A stretch of 64,000 nucleotides of DNA from Evernia prunastri (GCA_003184365.1 NKYR01000070.1:124001-188000), one strand, 5' to 3'. Counted from the first letter of the stretch, positions 51,087-62,943 are shown. Numbers and translations: made by a program. Notes: generated from the sequence alone by a model not told the origin.

Positions 51087-51554
51087 ATGGGTGCCTCCGG
51101 GTCACGCCCTTCCAATACACCCACGGCGGTAGCCGCATGGGAGCCCAGCATTGTCCTTGGACTCGGCGACATAACCGGCAAATTCGACTGCATCGGCGAC
51201 ACCAACAAGGGCAAACGCTGCGAGAACCCCATCAACCAGGAAAACCGCGCACGCGTCAGATTCATCCTTTTGTCAATGTCAATCAAATGTCCCTCCTCGT
51301 CGGACGCTTTTGGAGCCGAGATGGAAGATCTCCTCGACATCCTCCTGTGCTCCCGACACAAGGTGGATGCGAAACAGGTCAGCGCGTTCAAGGCGAAATG
51401 GACGCGGGCGATTGGGGAACTCGTAAGGAAGGGCGAAGATGTGGTGATGCAGGGTGCGGATGACGGCACCGGTGCGCTGAACGCGGGTATTGCGGAGATG
51501 TTTGACAGTATGTTGCGGTTTGTGGAGTTGAAACGTGCGCGAATCTACGGTTGA
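51087..51554 (+). CDS. small fungal protein with C-x-G-x-(T/N)-G-x-RC-x-N motif
   Basis: 155 aa from ATG 51087. The frame is open 122 codons further upstream, but that part is low-complexity and the ATG with MGASGSRPSNTP looks like a natural, possibly myristoylated, start. The core reads FDCIGDTNKGKRCENPINQE, a Cys motif I associate with the small N-terminal module found in fungal GIY-YIG/T5orf172 proteins. It is followed by helices (AEMEDLLDILLCSRHKVDAK, FKAKWTRAIGELV). No nuclease domain follows, so this is the module alone or a truncated member. Function unknown. Confidence 0.5.
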   Translation: MGASGSRPSNTPTAVAAWEPSIVLGLGDITGKFDCIGDTNKGKRCENPINQENRARVRFILLSMSIKCPSSSDAFGAEMEDLLDILLCSRHKVDAKQVSAFKAKWTRAIGELVRKGEDVVMQGADDGTGALNAGIAEMFDSMLRFVELKRARIYG

Positions 51555-51989
51555 TGTCGTACCGCTGGCGACCTGGCTTGAGAAGGACCCGCATCGTGAG
51601 TCGTTGAGTTTCCTACGTCGGCAAGACGCTCGCATGTGGTCCAACTAATAAGCGTCTAGAAGGCTCGCTGGTAAGAGTGCTCCATTCCCTTGGCGAGCAG
51701 TAATCTGGAGAACATGAGTCGAAAGTGCAGGGGGTGCACGGGGGGAACATACTTAATACGCAGAGCCTGTATCTAGATGACTTGGTTCGCAAACCTCGTT
51801 CCCTTGCGCTCGCCAGTCATTTAATCGAGATGCCTGCTGCTGATCGCTTTTCTATTTCATTTCGCCATAGATCAAGGTAGTGATAATAGTGATAAGCTGT
51901 TGCAATCGCAGGCCTGTCGCAGATCCAGATTCTCCAACTGGCGTTAATCACCGTCACAAGATAGAGGCCTGTCACCCTTGAATATCCCG

Positions 51990-52024
51990 TTACCTTACCT
52001 TACCTTACCTCACCTACCTTACCC
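51990..52024. repeat. TTACC pentanucleotide run
   Basis: Four near-perfect TTACC units, then degenerate TCACC/TACC copies. Confidence 0.8.
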
Positions 52025-52604
52025 TTGGCCCCCCAACCCTTGATCAACTCAAGTGGGCTGTGAAACGAGAGACATAACGCAGAATATTTTGCTCGTATGC
52101 ACCAGGAAGTGTTAGGATATAAGCCTGTTAGTGGTGAGAAGCACCGTTTCCTACCCGTACCCGCTCGCATGCCAGCATCGAACCACAAACCACCTCTCGT
52201 CGCCGCCGTAAACCCCCACCCTTCCTCCGTTCAGGCTCACACGCACCACCACCATGACCGTGGATCTTCGATCGACCAACCCTTCAGCCGACACCGCCCA
52301 CTAACAAAGTGGGTTCGAATCCCCGCGTGGGTCCTCTCCTTCACTTTAGAGAGGAGATGTATCTATGTAGCAGATGTATATAAAAATAACGCTACGCTAG
52401 CAGATAATCGAGTCGAGGACACAGAGGCGAGGATAGCGAGCGCACCACTGGGTGAGTAGGTAGACGGTGCTGATCGACAGCACCTACAGCACCCACAGTC
52501 CTCGTGCTCACTCGTGCTCACTCTCCGGTTTCTACTGGGGTAGCTCCTGCTTTCCTCTGGGCAGGGCAGGGTGCGGGTTCGGACTTCCGGCAGGACGCAG
52601 TTGG

Positions 52605-52690
52605 CAGTCGGCAGCAAGCAGCAGTAACCAGTAACCAGTGCCCAGCAGGCAGCAGTCAGCAGGCAGCAGTCAGCAGCAGGTAGCAAGCGA
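52605..52690. repeat. CAG/GCAGCAGT low-complexity tract
   Basis: Overlapping gcagcag, cagtcag and cagtaacc units alternate, giving a degenerate trinucleotide-like tract. Confidence 0.65.
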
Positions 52691-53110
52691 CCGTATATGG
52701 TATGCTGTGCTGAGCTGGGCCCAACGGCTTGCGATACCTATACCCACACAGCCAGCCGCTTTGGACTCGAGCTACTGGCCAGCGTGAGGATTTAATACAT
52801 GGTCGTTGGGGACGATGCTTCAACGATAGAGAAAGTGCCGTACAGTGTTGGGTGCAAGAAAACGAGAAAGGGGGTAGAGTTGTGGGAGCGGGATGGGTAC
52901 GGGACTTTTTGTATGGGGTATCAGGGTGTGGCGAATTGAAAAGGGATGGAGTGCTAACGGTCATGCAGATTCATCGAGATCAAGTGCTAGCTAGAGTACA
53001 GAAGTACATAGATATAACGATGGTAAGTAAGCGTCCAGACCCAGCGATCGCGCAGTGAATTTCAGATGTTTAAGCTCATAAAACGATCAATTTTTGCATT
53101 CGCAGCATGC

Positions 53111-54898
53111 TCAACCGAATAAAGCATCACCGAGACGAATCGACACCGTCTTCGTCTGGCTGTAATTCGCCAACGCAGCCTCACCCAGCTCTCGCCCGAT
53201 ACCGCTCTCCTTGTAGCCACCGAACGGTAGAGTGTGATGCAGCATGTTGTACTGGTTCACCCAGACGGTTCCGGCCCTCAAAGAGTTGCTGACCCTGATG
53301 GCGGTGTTCAGGCTCGTTGTGTGCACGGCGGCGGCGAGGCCGTAGGTTGTGGCGTTGCCGAGACGGACGGCGTCGTCTTCCGTCTTGAACTTGGCGATTG
53401 AGCAGACGGGGCCGAAAATCTCTTCTTGCATGATCTTCATGTCTTCAGAGACCCCGGAGAAGATGGTCGGTTGGATGAAGTAACCCTCTTTACCATGGCG
53501 CTCGCCGCCGATTTCGACTTTAGCGCCTTCCTTCTTACCCGCATCAATGTATCTGCATCCGGGTTAGTGTGAGGGCACGGCGACGTTCAGGTAGAAATAC
53601 GACTTACCCCATGATACGGTCATATTGCAGCTGAGAGACCTGAGGACCTTGGAATGTGTCCTTACCGAAGGGATCGCCAACAACGTTCTTCTCTGCCCTG
53701 GCCTTGAAAGCCTCAACGAATTTGTCGTAGATATCCTCTTGAACGTAGATTCTAGATCCAGCACAGCAGCACTGGCCGTGGTTGAAGAAAATACCGAAAT
53801 TGACCCACGAAATTGCATTTTCGATATCCGCATCCTTGAACACGATATTCGGGCTCTTGCCACCAAGCTCCAAGGTAACCTTTTTCAAATTTGAGCCAGC
53901 AGCCGCTTTCATGATCTGTCGGCCAACGACGGTAGACCCGGTAAAAGCGATCTTGTCAACGTCCATGTGGGCGGAGAGAGCAGCACCAGCGATTTTGCCA
54001 AAGCCGGAGATGATGTTGATGACACCGGGTGGGAACCCAGCTTCTTTAACGAGCTTGGCGGCATAGAGAGCGCCGAGAGGAGTCTGTTCGGCGGACTTGA
54101 GAACAACGACGTTGCCGCAGGCGATGGCAGGGCCGATCTTCCACGCCCACATGAGAAGAGGGAAGTTCCATGGGATGATTTGCGCACAGACACCGATCTA
54201 GACCGGCTTCTGTCAGTTGGGATCTCGAGCAGGGAAAGGGCAGGGTGGACAAACAGGCTCCTGTCTGGTATAGTTGAAAGTCTCGGGGTTGGTCTCAATG
54301 ACTTTGCCGTGGATCTTGTCTGCCCAGCCACCGTAATACCTGAGGCATCCGGCGCACATACCGATATCGACCTTGGCCATGCTGAGCGCTTTGCCATTGT
54401 CTAAAGATTCGATTGATGCGAGGAGTTCGAGGTTCTCTTCGAATAGATTTGCAAGATTCACGAGATATTTTCCACGCTGCTCGGCGGTAACGTTCTTCCA
54501 CGACGACTCGAAGGTCTTGCGGGCGATGGAGACGGCGTGGTCGACATCTTTCTCTGTGGCTTCGTGGACCTCGCAGATGGGTTTCTCGGTGGCGGGGTTG
54601 ATGGTCTCGAAGGTCTTGCCATCTTGGCCTTTGACGAACTCATTGTTGATGAAGCTGCAATGACGGTGGTCAGTCAGCTTACGGTCTAGAACGTTTGGTG
54701 GGGACCGAGTGAGGGTATCGTCGGATAAAGTGCGGGGTAGAGCCGATAACGGGCCAGGAGCTGCCGCTGCCAACCGTGCAGTATCCACATGCTAGACTCT
54801 GAGCTGAAGAAAATGAAAGATGAGCGAGAGACTCACAGTCCAGTGGGTTGCTCGTATTTGCCTGTTGCGGGCGTCTCTAATGTTACCGAAACAGACAT
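53111..54898 (-). CDS. aldA: NAD(P)-dependent aldehyde dehydrogenase
   Basis: Complement join 53111..53552, 53608..54197, 54255..54654, 54837..54898, giving 497 aa, a typical fungal ALDH1/2 length. Introns are 55, 57 and 182 nt; one donor is the less usual GTTTGT. Motifs: PWNFPLLMWAWKIGPA, FTGSTVVGRQIMKAAA (nucleotide binding), VTLELGGKSPN (catalytic Glu), FFNHGQCCCAGSRIYV (catalytic Cys), EEIFGPVCSIAKF, PFGGYKESGIGRELGE. It oxidises acetaldehyde and similar aldehydes to acids in ethanol or threonine use. The closest well-known match by pattern is Aspergillus aldA. The N-terminus (MSVSVTLETPATGKYEQPTG) has no mitochondrial presequence, so it is likely cytosolic. Confidence 0.94.
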
Positions 54899-56112
54899 GT
54901 TAGGTGTTCAAAGTATGGGTTCTTGGTGTAAGGTATTGAGTTTCTGTGAGATGTGGATAAGTGGATGGATGGATGGTAAGGATTGTTAAAGTATATAAAG
55001 AAAAAAAAGAAGTTGAAGGAAGAGGATGAGGATTTGGGAGTTTAGTAATGATATATAATTACGAAGCAGCTATGCCCCGGCAGTGGAGATTTTGGTGCCT
55101 TGGATTCACCAATCGTCTGCTTGTCTCCGCAACAGTAGTCAGTAACTAGTAGTCTATGGTCAAGGCGAAAAGAAGAGTGAACAGTCGCAGAGTAGAGGTG
55201 CCACCACCCCACATGCTTGTCTCATCCTACTCTACGAGTACAACATTTAACTTACACTAAAATGAAAATCCAACGTCATTCTCCATCACCAAGGTTCAAA
55301 CTTAGTCCTCATTTAAGGAGAGGGGGTTCACGGAGAGGGGTCAACCCTTCATCCGACTAATGAGAAGCCTTTTGCAATTGCCATCGATGCATCTTCTTTT
55401 GCGAATTGGTCGTAAGTGGTCTTGCGCATGCAGGCCGGTCAGGATCTAGATCTTTTTCATCCTCCCAACCTGCCTCCTTCAGTCATACTCTTAAATCCAT
55501 CCGAGCCCCCATTCAGTCCTAGGGTCGGCCAATGTGGATGGATCGCCGTTGAGGATGCGCAAGCCCTGCAGCGTTCTCGCAACCCCATCATACCATAGAG
55601 TGCTCACTTCTAAAGTACCAACGACCTTACACCTCAAACTTCAAAGACACATATGCAGACTTCGCCCGCGACCATAGTGAAAGAGGTAAAAGATGTCCAA
55701 ATGATAGCTCTTTCGCACAAATGGAGACTTAGACACGGCCCTAGCTTTCACTAAGGCGGACCCTACTATTAACTTCTAAGATCCAAAGATGGGGTAAATG
55801 GAGTGGCTTCAAGGCCTCGTGGGTCTTGGCAGTCTCACCTTGACTTCATGCACTACCCGTACTAGTACCGAGCGTGGTCCGCCCCTACCACTTGGAAGCA
55901 TCATTTTCCATTCTATCATTGGACCAGTGTCGACTCTTGAAGTCATCATGTTATCCTTTCGCCCCTGAATCACTACTATTTAATGTATGGGTATCAATGT
56001 TGGCCAAGCTCGCTAATAAGTCACTTAACTATGCTGTACACGCTATGCTAGCAATCCCAACTTTTCTCCTACAAGCTCGAGCACTTACTTCGCTGAACCA
56101 GAACATCATAGC
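54899..56112. other. intergenic, no gene seen
   Basis: Promoter side of the aldehyde dehydrogenase and 3' side of MRE11. Only chance frames. Confidence 0.5.
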
Positions 56113-58498
56113 TCAGCGTCGAGTTTTGGAAGCTCGTGCTGAATGTGCGGGCTCAAAGGCATCGTCGTCGTCAGAGATCTCATCATCGCTAACCTCCTGT
56201 ACCTTCTTCGTCGCGCCCCTGGGTTGAATCGTAGCTTGGGAAAAGTTTAGCTGCGATTGCTTGCCGGCTTTAGTGGCAGCCGCCCGAGCAGGTGCACGCT
56301 TTGGTGCGGCCGCTTTCGCTGGTGCTGCTTTCGTCTTTCCTCGCGTAGATGGTTCCGGCTTGACAAAGAGCGGGCTCTCATCAGAATCAGTATCAAGCAT
56401 GACCACGTCTTCCTCTTCTTCCTCTTCCGACTCAACCACCTTCTTCTTGCTCCTCGAATTCTTCGCCGCAGCTGTTCTCTTCGCTGGGGCAGCGGCCTTT
56501 TTTGGCGCTGCTTTCCCTCGACCTTTCGCTGCAGGTTTGACCGCGGGTTCGTCTGATACGTCTTCATCTTCATCCTCAATATCTGAGTGGGCAACCGCTG
56601 CTGGTTGATCATCCCATGGACCGTTGAGGTCGGAGTCCCAACCATCTGGAGGTGGCTTTCGCTTCGCCTTCTTTCGCATGGATCTATGACCGGAGGCAAA
56701 GAGCTCTTCGAGATGAGACTTCTGGCCTTCCATCGCATCATGAATGTTATTTTCGTCCAACTCGTCCATCTTCATCAACTCGTTAATCTGCTTTGTCAGG
56801 TTTTCCTTGACAAACTCCTCCATTGCGTGCTTGTCATCTTTATCAATGAATTGGCTTACCGCGTCACCGAAGGAATTGTGAGGCAGTATTGTGAGAGACT
56901 GCGCGTCGAGAAATTCCCGCACCAGCTGGCCCACCTTCACCGAGTCAATGGAGAGTGATGCAAGCATAGATTCTTCGGGCAGCTCCGCACCGTTCTGCGC
57001 TCTCTTAGTGGCACCAGCTTTCTTTCGATAGAACTGGACCACATCCTTGATGTTGGCAACTTTCTCGGTAAACCGATTGGAAAAGCGCTGTGGGTTTTCG
57101 CAATCGAAATAACCCCCTTCGGGTGCTGTATATTCCACCCGCAGTCTGATAAGCGGTAAAGGTGGAGTCTCATTATCTTCTTCTTCCACGTCTCCCTGAG
57201 CCGCCTTCCATTCTTCATTGGCTTGCTCAATCATGTCATCAACAATGCGTGTGAGGAACTGAGTCAATTCAGTCCGATTGTTGGCCCTTTTCACCAATCT
57301 CATTGCTTCCTTTTCTTCAGACAAAACGATCTCTCTCATTACGAATGGTCTAACAGTCTTCAGTCGGATAGGTTCCACGGTAAAATCTCGGCCTGTGATG
57401 CTTAGTACAGCTACATGTTTTGGTACCGCTTCCCCTGGCATGAGGGATGTAGCGACTGAAGATCCCGGCTGTATAACATGGAAATTCATCTCGGGATTAT
57501 AAATGGGATCGATAAGGCATTCATGTTCATGACCCCATATGACCATATCTAAGAAATCTGGGAGGAATTTCTCCGGTAGAAACCCGGTCTCGGTGTGCGC
57601 AACGCTATTATTTATTTTAGCATAGATACATTCCCTCCAACAAATATAAGACCTACTGATTTTGATGGACACTTATGATATTGAACCAATCCTGTTTCTG
57701 TGTACCTGGCCGGAAGAACTTGACTTTTCCGTCTAGGAAGGTTCGGTGAAGCCGCTCATCCCTCACGTTACTCATGCCGTATAAAGCAAGCTTTGTGTTC
57801 CCCTTCTGTAGAAGCACAGGTTTGACCTGAATGTTATCTGATTCTGGAGTCCGTCCATAGTAGTTGACTAAACCGGCTGCTTGGAGCAAATCGAGGGCTG
57901 CAAAACGGCCATCCTAGTAAATGTGAGCCTACTTCAACACGGCTTCTCTGCATTTGTTTCAACATACTCCTGACGGATCATCATGATTGCCATGTATGGA
58001 AAAGACCGGAATGGCAACATTTATGTCCGGATCTTCGTAATTGACATGGTTGAATGAACTATAATACTTGTCAGCAATAGACCGACTCCAAAATTGATCT
58101 CATAAAGCTGGCATACCCTTCAAAAACCTCGCTGCTGTCGCTGAGCATCTCCAGCTCACAGGGCTTCTCTCCGTAGCAATTCATTCTCAGAGACCGCATG
58201 ACGTTGAACATGGCCTTTCTCGAGGGCTTATTGTCGTGGAAGAGGTCCCCAGCCAAGAGAACCATGTCGACGTCTTTTTCTTTCGCTAAGCACATCACCT
58301 CGTGGAAACTCTTCCAGCTATCATCCCCCCGGATGGCGTCTCGCTCAGCGTAGCCAACATGACTGTCTGTGGCCACGAGTATGCGTATGGTATCAGCTGC
58401 TACAAGGCAGTATTAGCATAGGTCCCGAGACATATTAAGGGCCGCGCGAGGGTATGATGGTTGGTTGTAACAAACTCCTTACCAGGAAGACCAGGCAT
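56113..58498 (-). CDS. MRE11: double-strand break repair nuclease MRE11
   Basis: Complement join 56113..57604, 57657..57913, 57968..58058, 58117..58396, 58483..58498 (711 aa). The first exon is 16 nt (MPGLP). All phosphodiesterase motifs are present: LVATDSHVGY (Asp, His), GDLFHDNKPSR, HGNHDDPSG, SVHQNHVAH and VIWGHEHEC. The capping domain and DNA-binding region follow to ~residue 420. The C-terminal 200 residues are low-complexity, with GRGK/RTAAAK basic blocks, SEEEEEED acid runs and a QSQLNFSQATIQPRG motif, as in other fungal MRE11s. It forms the MRX/MRN complex with RAD50 and Xrs2/Nbs1 in the nucleus for break resection and checkpoint signalling. It is divergent from the next gene with 427 bp between. 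Confidence 0.96.
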
Positions 58499-58925
58499 GG
58501 TGGGCAGCAATCTCTGCCTTAGAATAGGAGATTTTGGAATCTCTATATCCTCATATCACTGGGACATAGATATAGATAAGCGAGAAGTAGTGTCATATCG
58601 TTATATAGAAGTGACAAAAGACGAATGAAATACGGTGTAAATAGTGCAGCAGCAGAGTGTTGAAGAGATTTTGGGAGACGCGTGCATAAACACCCAAAAT
58701 TATGCGCGTAGCGCTAGTGGTTGTGCATTCGAAGTGACTGCGTCACTAGAGCCATATTCATTCCCAAGTCTTTAGCAGCAAGCAGCTGCATTGAAGGCTG
58801 CTTTGGTATAACATTGAAGATATTTCTAACCTATGATCAGAGTCCTGTCAATCGTCTAAAATACTAGGAGATCTCCGCTCCATCCAATCCTTAATCCCCA
58901 AAATTGGGTCTTCCTAACCGCAACA
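58499..58925. promoter_or_regulatory. divergent intergenic (putative bidirectional promoter)
   Basis: 427 bp between the MRE11 start (-) and the next start (+). No unambiguous core element is assigned; a caac(A)ATG context precedes the right-hand gene. Confidence 0.4.
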
Positions 58926-60272
58926 ATGCCCCTCGACATGACCCCCTCCGACACCTACGACTCCCCTGATTCCTCCCCCGACCCCTACGCCACCTCCTCC
59001 ACCTCCTTCACCGCCAATGGTCTTCCTTCCTACATCGACGTCTCCTCCCTCCCCTCCGGCCTCCCAATCCTCGGTCCTCTCACGGGCTTCACTCCTGCCG
59101 CAAAAGTAGCCCACATAAAAAAACGTTTCGCCCACATGACACAAACCATCCAGCGGCCCTTGACCGAATCCGAGCAAACAGCAATCTCCTACTACACAGC
59201 GAAAGGCTTCGCCATTTCCTCCTACGGACCCACAATTGGCCTAAGCGCAGGCGTGTACAGAACATACGCTACACGCGCCCAATTCCGATGGCCGATGTAC
59301 GGAAACATCCTCAGTGAGGCTCCGCCGGAGGGGGAGGTCCAGAAAGGTTTCTGGGACGGGCAAAAGATGAGGGCAGGCGGGAAGGAGATACTGCAGGGCG
59401 TGAGCAGTCAAGCAAAGGCGAACATACTGCATGTCTCTAGAGGTTTGGCGTACTGTCTGATCGGCTGGTATTTCGCACCATTATTTGTGAGTTCTTACGC
59501 GGCTACTGTGAGTGCGGTAGGAGAGATTCGGGATCCGAGGCTTCAAGAAACCAATAAGAGAGTAAGAGAAGCCGTGGTAAGGGATCAGATGCAAAGGAAG
59601 GAAAAGTCTGGGGACATCGTGAAGCAGGCGGATGCCAGGAGGGAAGGAAGGATGCCGAACCTCCCGAGAGAAAGGGACCAAGGGAGGGGGAGGAGAGGTG
59701 CAGGTGCGGAGGTGGATGATGCTAGTCCGACCGGTGGTGCCATGATGGACATGGGCCTAGACATGGGCATAGACGAAGAGCAAGGGAGGTTGAGTGGGGC
59801 AGGGGATATGGGCGGAGTGCTGAGCGACGGGCAGATGAGGACCGCCGAGGCCAAAGCTCGACCTCAACCCGGTCAAAGCTCCGTCAGCAACAGAGCGGCA
59901 ACGTTCCAAATGGAGAAGGTCGAAAGACAACCGAAGGATTTCGGAAGCGACTTCGACGACGCCAGCCCCACGGGCGGGAGCGGAGCCACGGATGGCGGAG
60001 ACGGAAGCCGAGGCAGCGTGTGGGAGCGCATCAGGCAGCAGTCTGCCTCCGAGCCCGAAGGCTCGGGCACGGGCAGGGGCAGAGGGATGAGAGGCGGCGG
60101 TGTGCAGCGGGAACAGCAGGAGGGTTCGACGGCGGGCGATAGCTTTTCCTTTTCGAGTTCCGACGAGGAAAGGAGTTATGCTAAGGCTGAGGCGCAGAGG
60201 GAGTTCGATGAGCGAGTGGAGAAGGAGCGGAAGGGGGAAGACTTCAGTCGGGAGGGGAGGAGAAGGTGGTGA
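58926..60272 (+). CDS. conserved fungal membrane-associated protein
   Basis: Single exon, 448 aa, ATG 58926. A Ser/Pro/Asp-rich N-terminus is followed by PLTESEQTAISYYTAKGFAI and a glycine-containing hydrophobic stretch, SSYGPTIGLSAGVYRTYA. A second membrane segment is GLAYCLIGWYFAPLFVSSYA. The C-terminal half is hydrophilic and disordered, with two DDASPTGG repeats, RGRGMRGGG and a charged end (EFDERVEKERKGEDF). The pattern suggests a mitochondrial or ER membrane protein with a cytosolic or matrix tail. I do not recognise a named family. Codon use and composition look like those of a normal expressed gene. Confidence 0.75.
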   Translation: MPLDMTPSDTYDSPDSSPDPYATSSTSFTANGLPSYIDVSSLPSGLPILGPLTGFTPAAKVAHIKKRFAHMTQTIQRPLTESEQTAISYYTAKGFAISSYGPTIGLSAGVYRTYATRAQFRWPMYGNILSEAPPEGEVQKGFWDGQKMRAGGKEILQGVSSQAKANILHVSRGLAYCLIGWYFAPLFVSSYAATVSAVGEIRDPRLQETNKRVREAVVRDQMQRKEKSGDIVKQADARREGRMPNLPRERDQGRGRRGAGAEVDDASPTGGAMMDMGLDMGIDEEQGRLSGAGDMGGVLSDGQMRTAEAKARPQPGQSSVSNRAATFQMEKVERQPKDFGSDFDDASPTGGSGATDGGDGSRGSVWERIRQQSASEPEGSGTGRGRGMRGGGVQREQQEGSTAGDSFSFSSSDEERSYAKAEAQREFDERVEKERKGEDFSREGRRRW

Positions 60273-60580
60273 TGCGGTCGGTAGGCAGTTTTATATCGGT
60301 AATTACGTTCGGGTTATTCTCTCACCTTGACGCTGGAGCTTGCGAGTGCGTCTCCAAATCATGAATGAATATTGGGATTTACCAGAAAGGGATGGAGAAT
60401 GCAGGACTTGAACCGAGATGGGTCTACCTGAGAAGTATGCCCATGTTCATGGCTCGTTGCTGCAACAAGATCGCCTTGATATATATGCCCACCTCGAAAG
60501 CATCAACCGCCTCTCTCCCTAGCAGACTCCCTTACCCTCATCAAAGCTCCACAACCAAGTCACACCACCGCCATCCCCAC

Positions 60581-61517
60581 TCACCACTTCTCCACCCCAG
60601 GCCTGATATCAATCTCCCACGTAAAGCTCGTCTTCGGCTGCGTGTGCAGATGCCAGTACGCGTCCGCGATCGCCTCGGGGTCGATCTTGGCCTCCTTGGG
60701 CAAGCCGTAGCCTTGCGTCCGGGGGATGTCGATGACGCCGTCGATGACCGCGTGCGCGACGTGCACGCCCTGGGGGCCGAACTCCCGCGCGAGGGACTGC
60801 GCCAGGGCGCGCAGGGCGAACTTCATGGTGGCGAAGGCGGCGAAGAGCGCGGAGCCTTTGACGGAGGCGGTGGCGCCGGTGAAGATGAGGGAGGGCGGGT
60901 GCGGGGAGGTGGGGGTGGCGGAGAGGAGGAGGGGGAGGGTGGCTTGGGAGAAGAGGAAGGAGCCTTTGCTGTGGGGTGGATGTTAGCTGTTGATTTTGCT
61001 GTGGAGATTGTTCCGATGGGAATTTTTGGGCGTCGTCTGCACTCTGGTGTGCATGATGGCTGTAGGAGAGAGCGTATGGATCCACTTACACGCTGCCCGC
61101 ATAACTCGCATCCAACACCTCCTCCGTCAGCTCCAGAAACGGCTTCCTGACAAATGCCCCGCTGGCATTGAATATAGCCGCCGCGGCCGTGACAGTGTTC
61201 CCGTACTCTTGCTTTACCTTCTCCACCATGAGCTTCACGCTCTTGGCATCGGACACATCGGTTGATATGCCAATTGCTCTACCGCCGGACTTGTTGATGG
61301 CGTCGACGATGGGGATGTAGGTGTCTGGGTTGCGGGAGAGGAGAGCGACGGGGTAGGCGGAGGCGAACTTGCGGGCGATGGCTGCACCGGTCTATTATTT
61401 TTTCGGATCACTTAGTATTCATGGCGGAGAGAGAGAAGAAGTGCGGGGCGGAGAGGATAGTTGGGAACGTACGCCTGGGCCGACGCCGGCGATGATGGCG
61501 ATGGGTTTGCTAGACAT
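60581..61517 (-). CDS. short-chain dehydrogenase-like protein, atypical active site
   Basis: Complement join 60581..60968, 61090..61391, 61473..61517 (244 aa; introns 121 and 81 nt, phases agree). Rossmann start IAIIAGVGPGTGAAIARKF, then VALLSRNPDTY, IGISTDVSDAKS, IFNASGAFVRKPFLEL, GSFLFSQATLPLLL, IFTGATASVKGSALFAAFATMKFALRALA and REFGPQGVHVAHAVIDG. In place of the catalytic Y-x-x-x-K it has F-A-T-M-K: Lys is kept, Tyr is Phe. This belongs to the SDR subgroup with GATAS..GS..FA..K rather than the classical triad, so reductase activity is uncertain. An in-frame ATG lies upstream (61565), but the chosen start fits the family. Confidence 0.85.
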
Positions 61518-62004
61518 AGTGCTGAAGTGGGAGACGACGGAGAAGAGTCGTTTGGTGGGGTGCATGAACCGATAGAGGACGGTAGAAACGGTATTGATAT
61601 GGCTGAGGATTGCGTGATCAGCCAAGAGGTGTTCAGTAATCGTCGAACATATGAATCGATGATTGGCTGAAGGTCTGTTATATCAAGTCGCAGTTGTTGC
61701 ATGCTTTGCGATCATGTCATCGGCTCCTCGGCCCTCGGGCACTGAGGGGATTGGTAAGAACGTCATGTTACGCAAGCGGATGTGAAGTATTGGAGCCATA
61801 GCAGCTTAGAACGGTCTACTGGTGTGATAGCTGACGGGGAGGCATCATAGCACGCATGGATGTCGTGATCCAGGAGAAGAACGCTTCTATGTTTACATCT
61901 GACCTCGCTTAAGCTAGAGTCATAAGCTAGCTACCAACGCATTAAACAGTTATGCCACTCCCAGTCAATGGTATCAACCCGCCTTCAACCAATTGAACCC
62001 TTCC
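61518..62004. other. intergenic, no gene seen
   Basis: Between the SDR start and the NmrA-like stop, both on the minus strand. Confidence 0.5.
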
Positions 62005-62943
62005 CTACTTCTTCGGAAATCCACTCTCCTTCTCCAACCACGTTCCAAAATCCTTCAATCCCGGATTCATCCTCCTCAACTTGGGTATATCCACAGTAAA
62101 TCCCTCCTCATTGAACCACCTGAACATAGTCCCCATCTCATTGACCATCCACAAGACGAATCTCGCCAGAAATTGAAACGTAGTGGGCAACTCATACCCC
62201 AACCTGTCTCTAGAGACCTGGCTCATCTGCTCAGATGTCAATTCATCCCCTGCCAAGCTGATGGCTTTGTTCTTATACTCTGGACTTTCTGGCTGCAGAA
62301 AGGCCTGACCGGCGAAAAAACCAATGTCTGATGTAGCGATGAAAGCGAGGGGCTTGGAGGGTTTGAGGCCAGTCTTGAAGATTGTGGCAAAGATTTTGCC
62401 CATGAAATTCGGAGTCAAGCCGTCCATGAAAGCGACAGAGCGGAGGATGGTGTACTGCATCTTTGCGTCCGCGGCTTTGGCTTTGAGGTGGGTTTCGATG
62501 TCGTGTTTACTGATGAAATGAGGAACGTAGGTTGGGTTGCTCTCAGACTTATCTCCGCCTCGGTCGACAGATGTGTAGACGAAGACATTGACATTGTGGG
62601 CAATAGCTTGGTCTACCACCGCTATGCCCTGCTTCGTCTCACGCTCCTGTGTAGCCCCATCCTGAACAGCTTGTTGGACGCTGAAGACGCCCCAGATACG
62701 GGCACCACCTGCAGCCTCAAGGGCGGCTTTGAACACGGCAGGAGTATCGTCAAGGTTGCCCTTGACAAGTTTGATTATGGTGGATTTGGCAGCGAGGGCT
62801 TTGGCGGAGGCGGAGTCTGGGTTGCGCGTGAGAGCGAGAATGGTAAAATCGGCTTTCGAGTCAGAGGCTAGGATTGTCTCGATGACTTTCCTACCCTGCT
62901 TGCCAGTAGCCCCGAGCACGAGTATGGGCTTAGGAGAGCTCAT
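62005..62943 (-). CDS. NmrA-like NAD(P)-binding protein
   Basis: Single exon, 312 aa, ATG 62943. It starts PILVLGATGKQGRKVIETIL, the G-x-x-G-x-x-G dinucleotide site of NmrA-like atypical SDRs. LVKGNLDDTPAVFKAALEAA, GVFSVQQAV, VFVYTSVDRGG and YTILRSVAFMDGLTPNF follow, typical of the family (human HSCARG/NMRAL1 type). Such proteins sense NAD(P) or reduce small quinones or ketones; NmrA itself restrains nitrogen-metabolite GATA factors. There is no active-site Tyr-x-x-x-Lys, as usual for NmrA. The 3' end is complete (FGTWLEKESGFPKK). Confidence 0.9.
   Translation of the reverse strand: MSSPKPILVLGATGKQGRKVIETILASDSKADFTILALTRNPDSASAKALAAKSTIIKLVKGNLDDTPAVFKAALEAAGGARIWGVFSVQQAVQDGATQERETKQGIAVVDQAIAHNVNVFVYTSVDRGGDKSESNPTYVPHFISKHDIETHLKAKAADAKMQYTILRSVAFMDGLTPNFMGKIFATIFKTGLKPSKPLAFIATSDIGFFAGQAFLQPESPEYKNKAISLAGDELTSEQMSQVSRDRLGYELPTTFQFLARFVLWMVNEMGTMFRWFNEEGFTVDIPKLRRMNPGLKDFGTWLEKESGFPKK

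Larger units (their letters stand above)
51555..53110. other. intergenic with simple repeats
   Basis: TTACC pentanucleotides at 51990-52024 and a CAG-rich tract (gcagcagtcagcaggcagc) at about 52605-52690. A T-arm-like ggttcgaatcc at about 52312 lacks the rest of a tRNA fold. Confidence 0.5.

Noticed and set aside
52270..52345. tRNA gene suggested by ggttcgaatcc
   Set aside because: Only the loop looks right. The T-stem does not pair over five bases, and no acceptor stem or anticodon arm can be formed nearby.
60385..60470. minus-strand tRNA suggested by gcaggacttgaacc
   Set aside because: The T-stem fails beyond two pairs and no D-arm or acceptor stem is found.
60365..61150. 261-codon plus-strand frame
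   Set aside because: Antisense shadow of the GC-rich SDR exons; its low-complexity Gly/Glu product mirrors the real gene.
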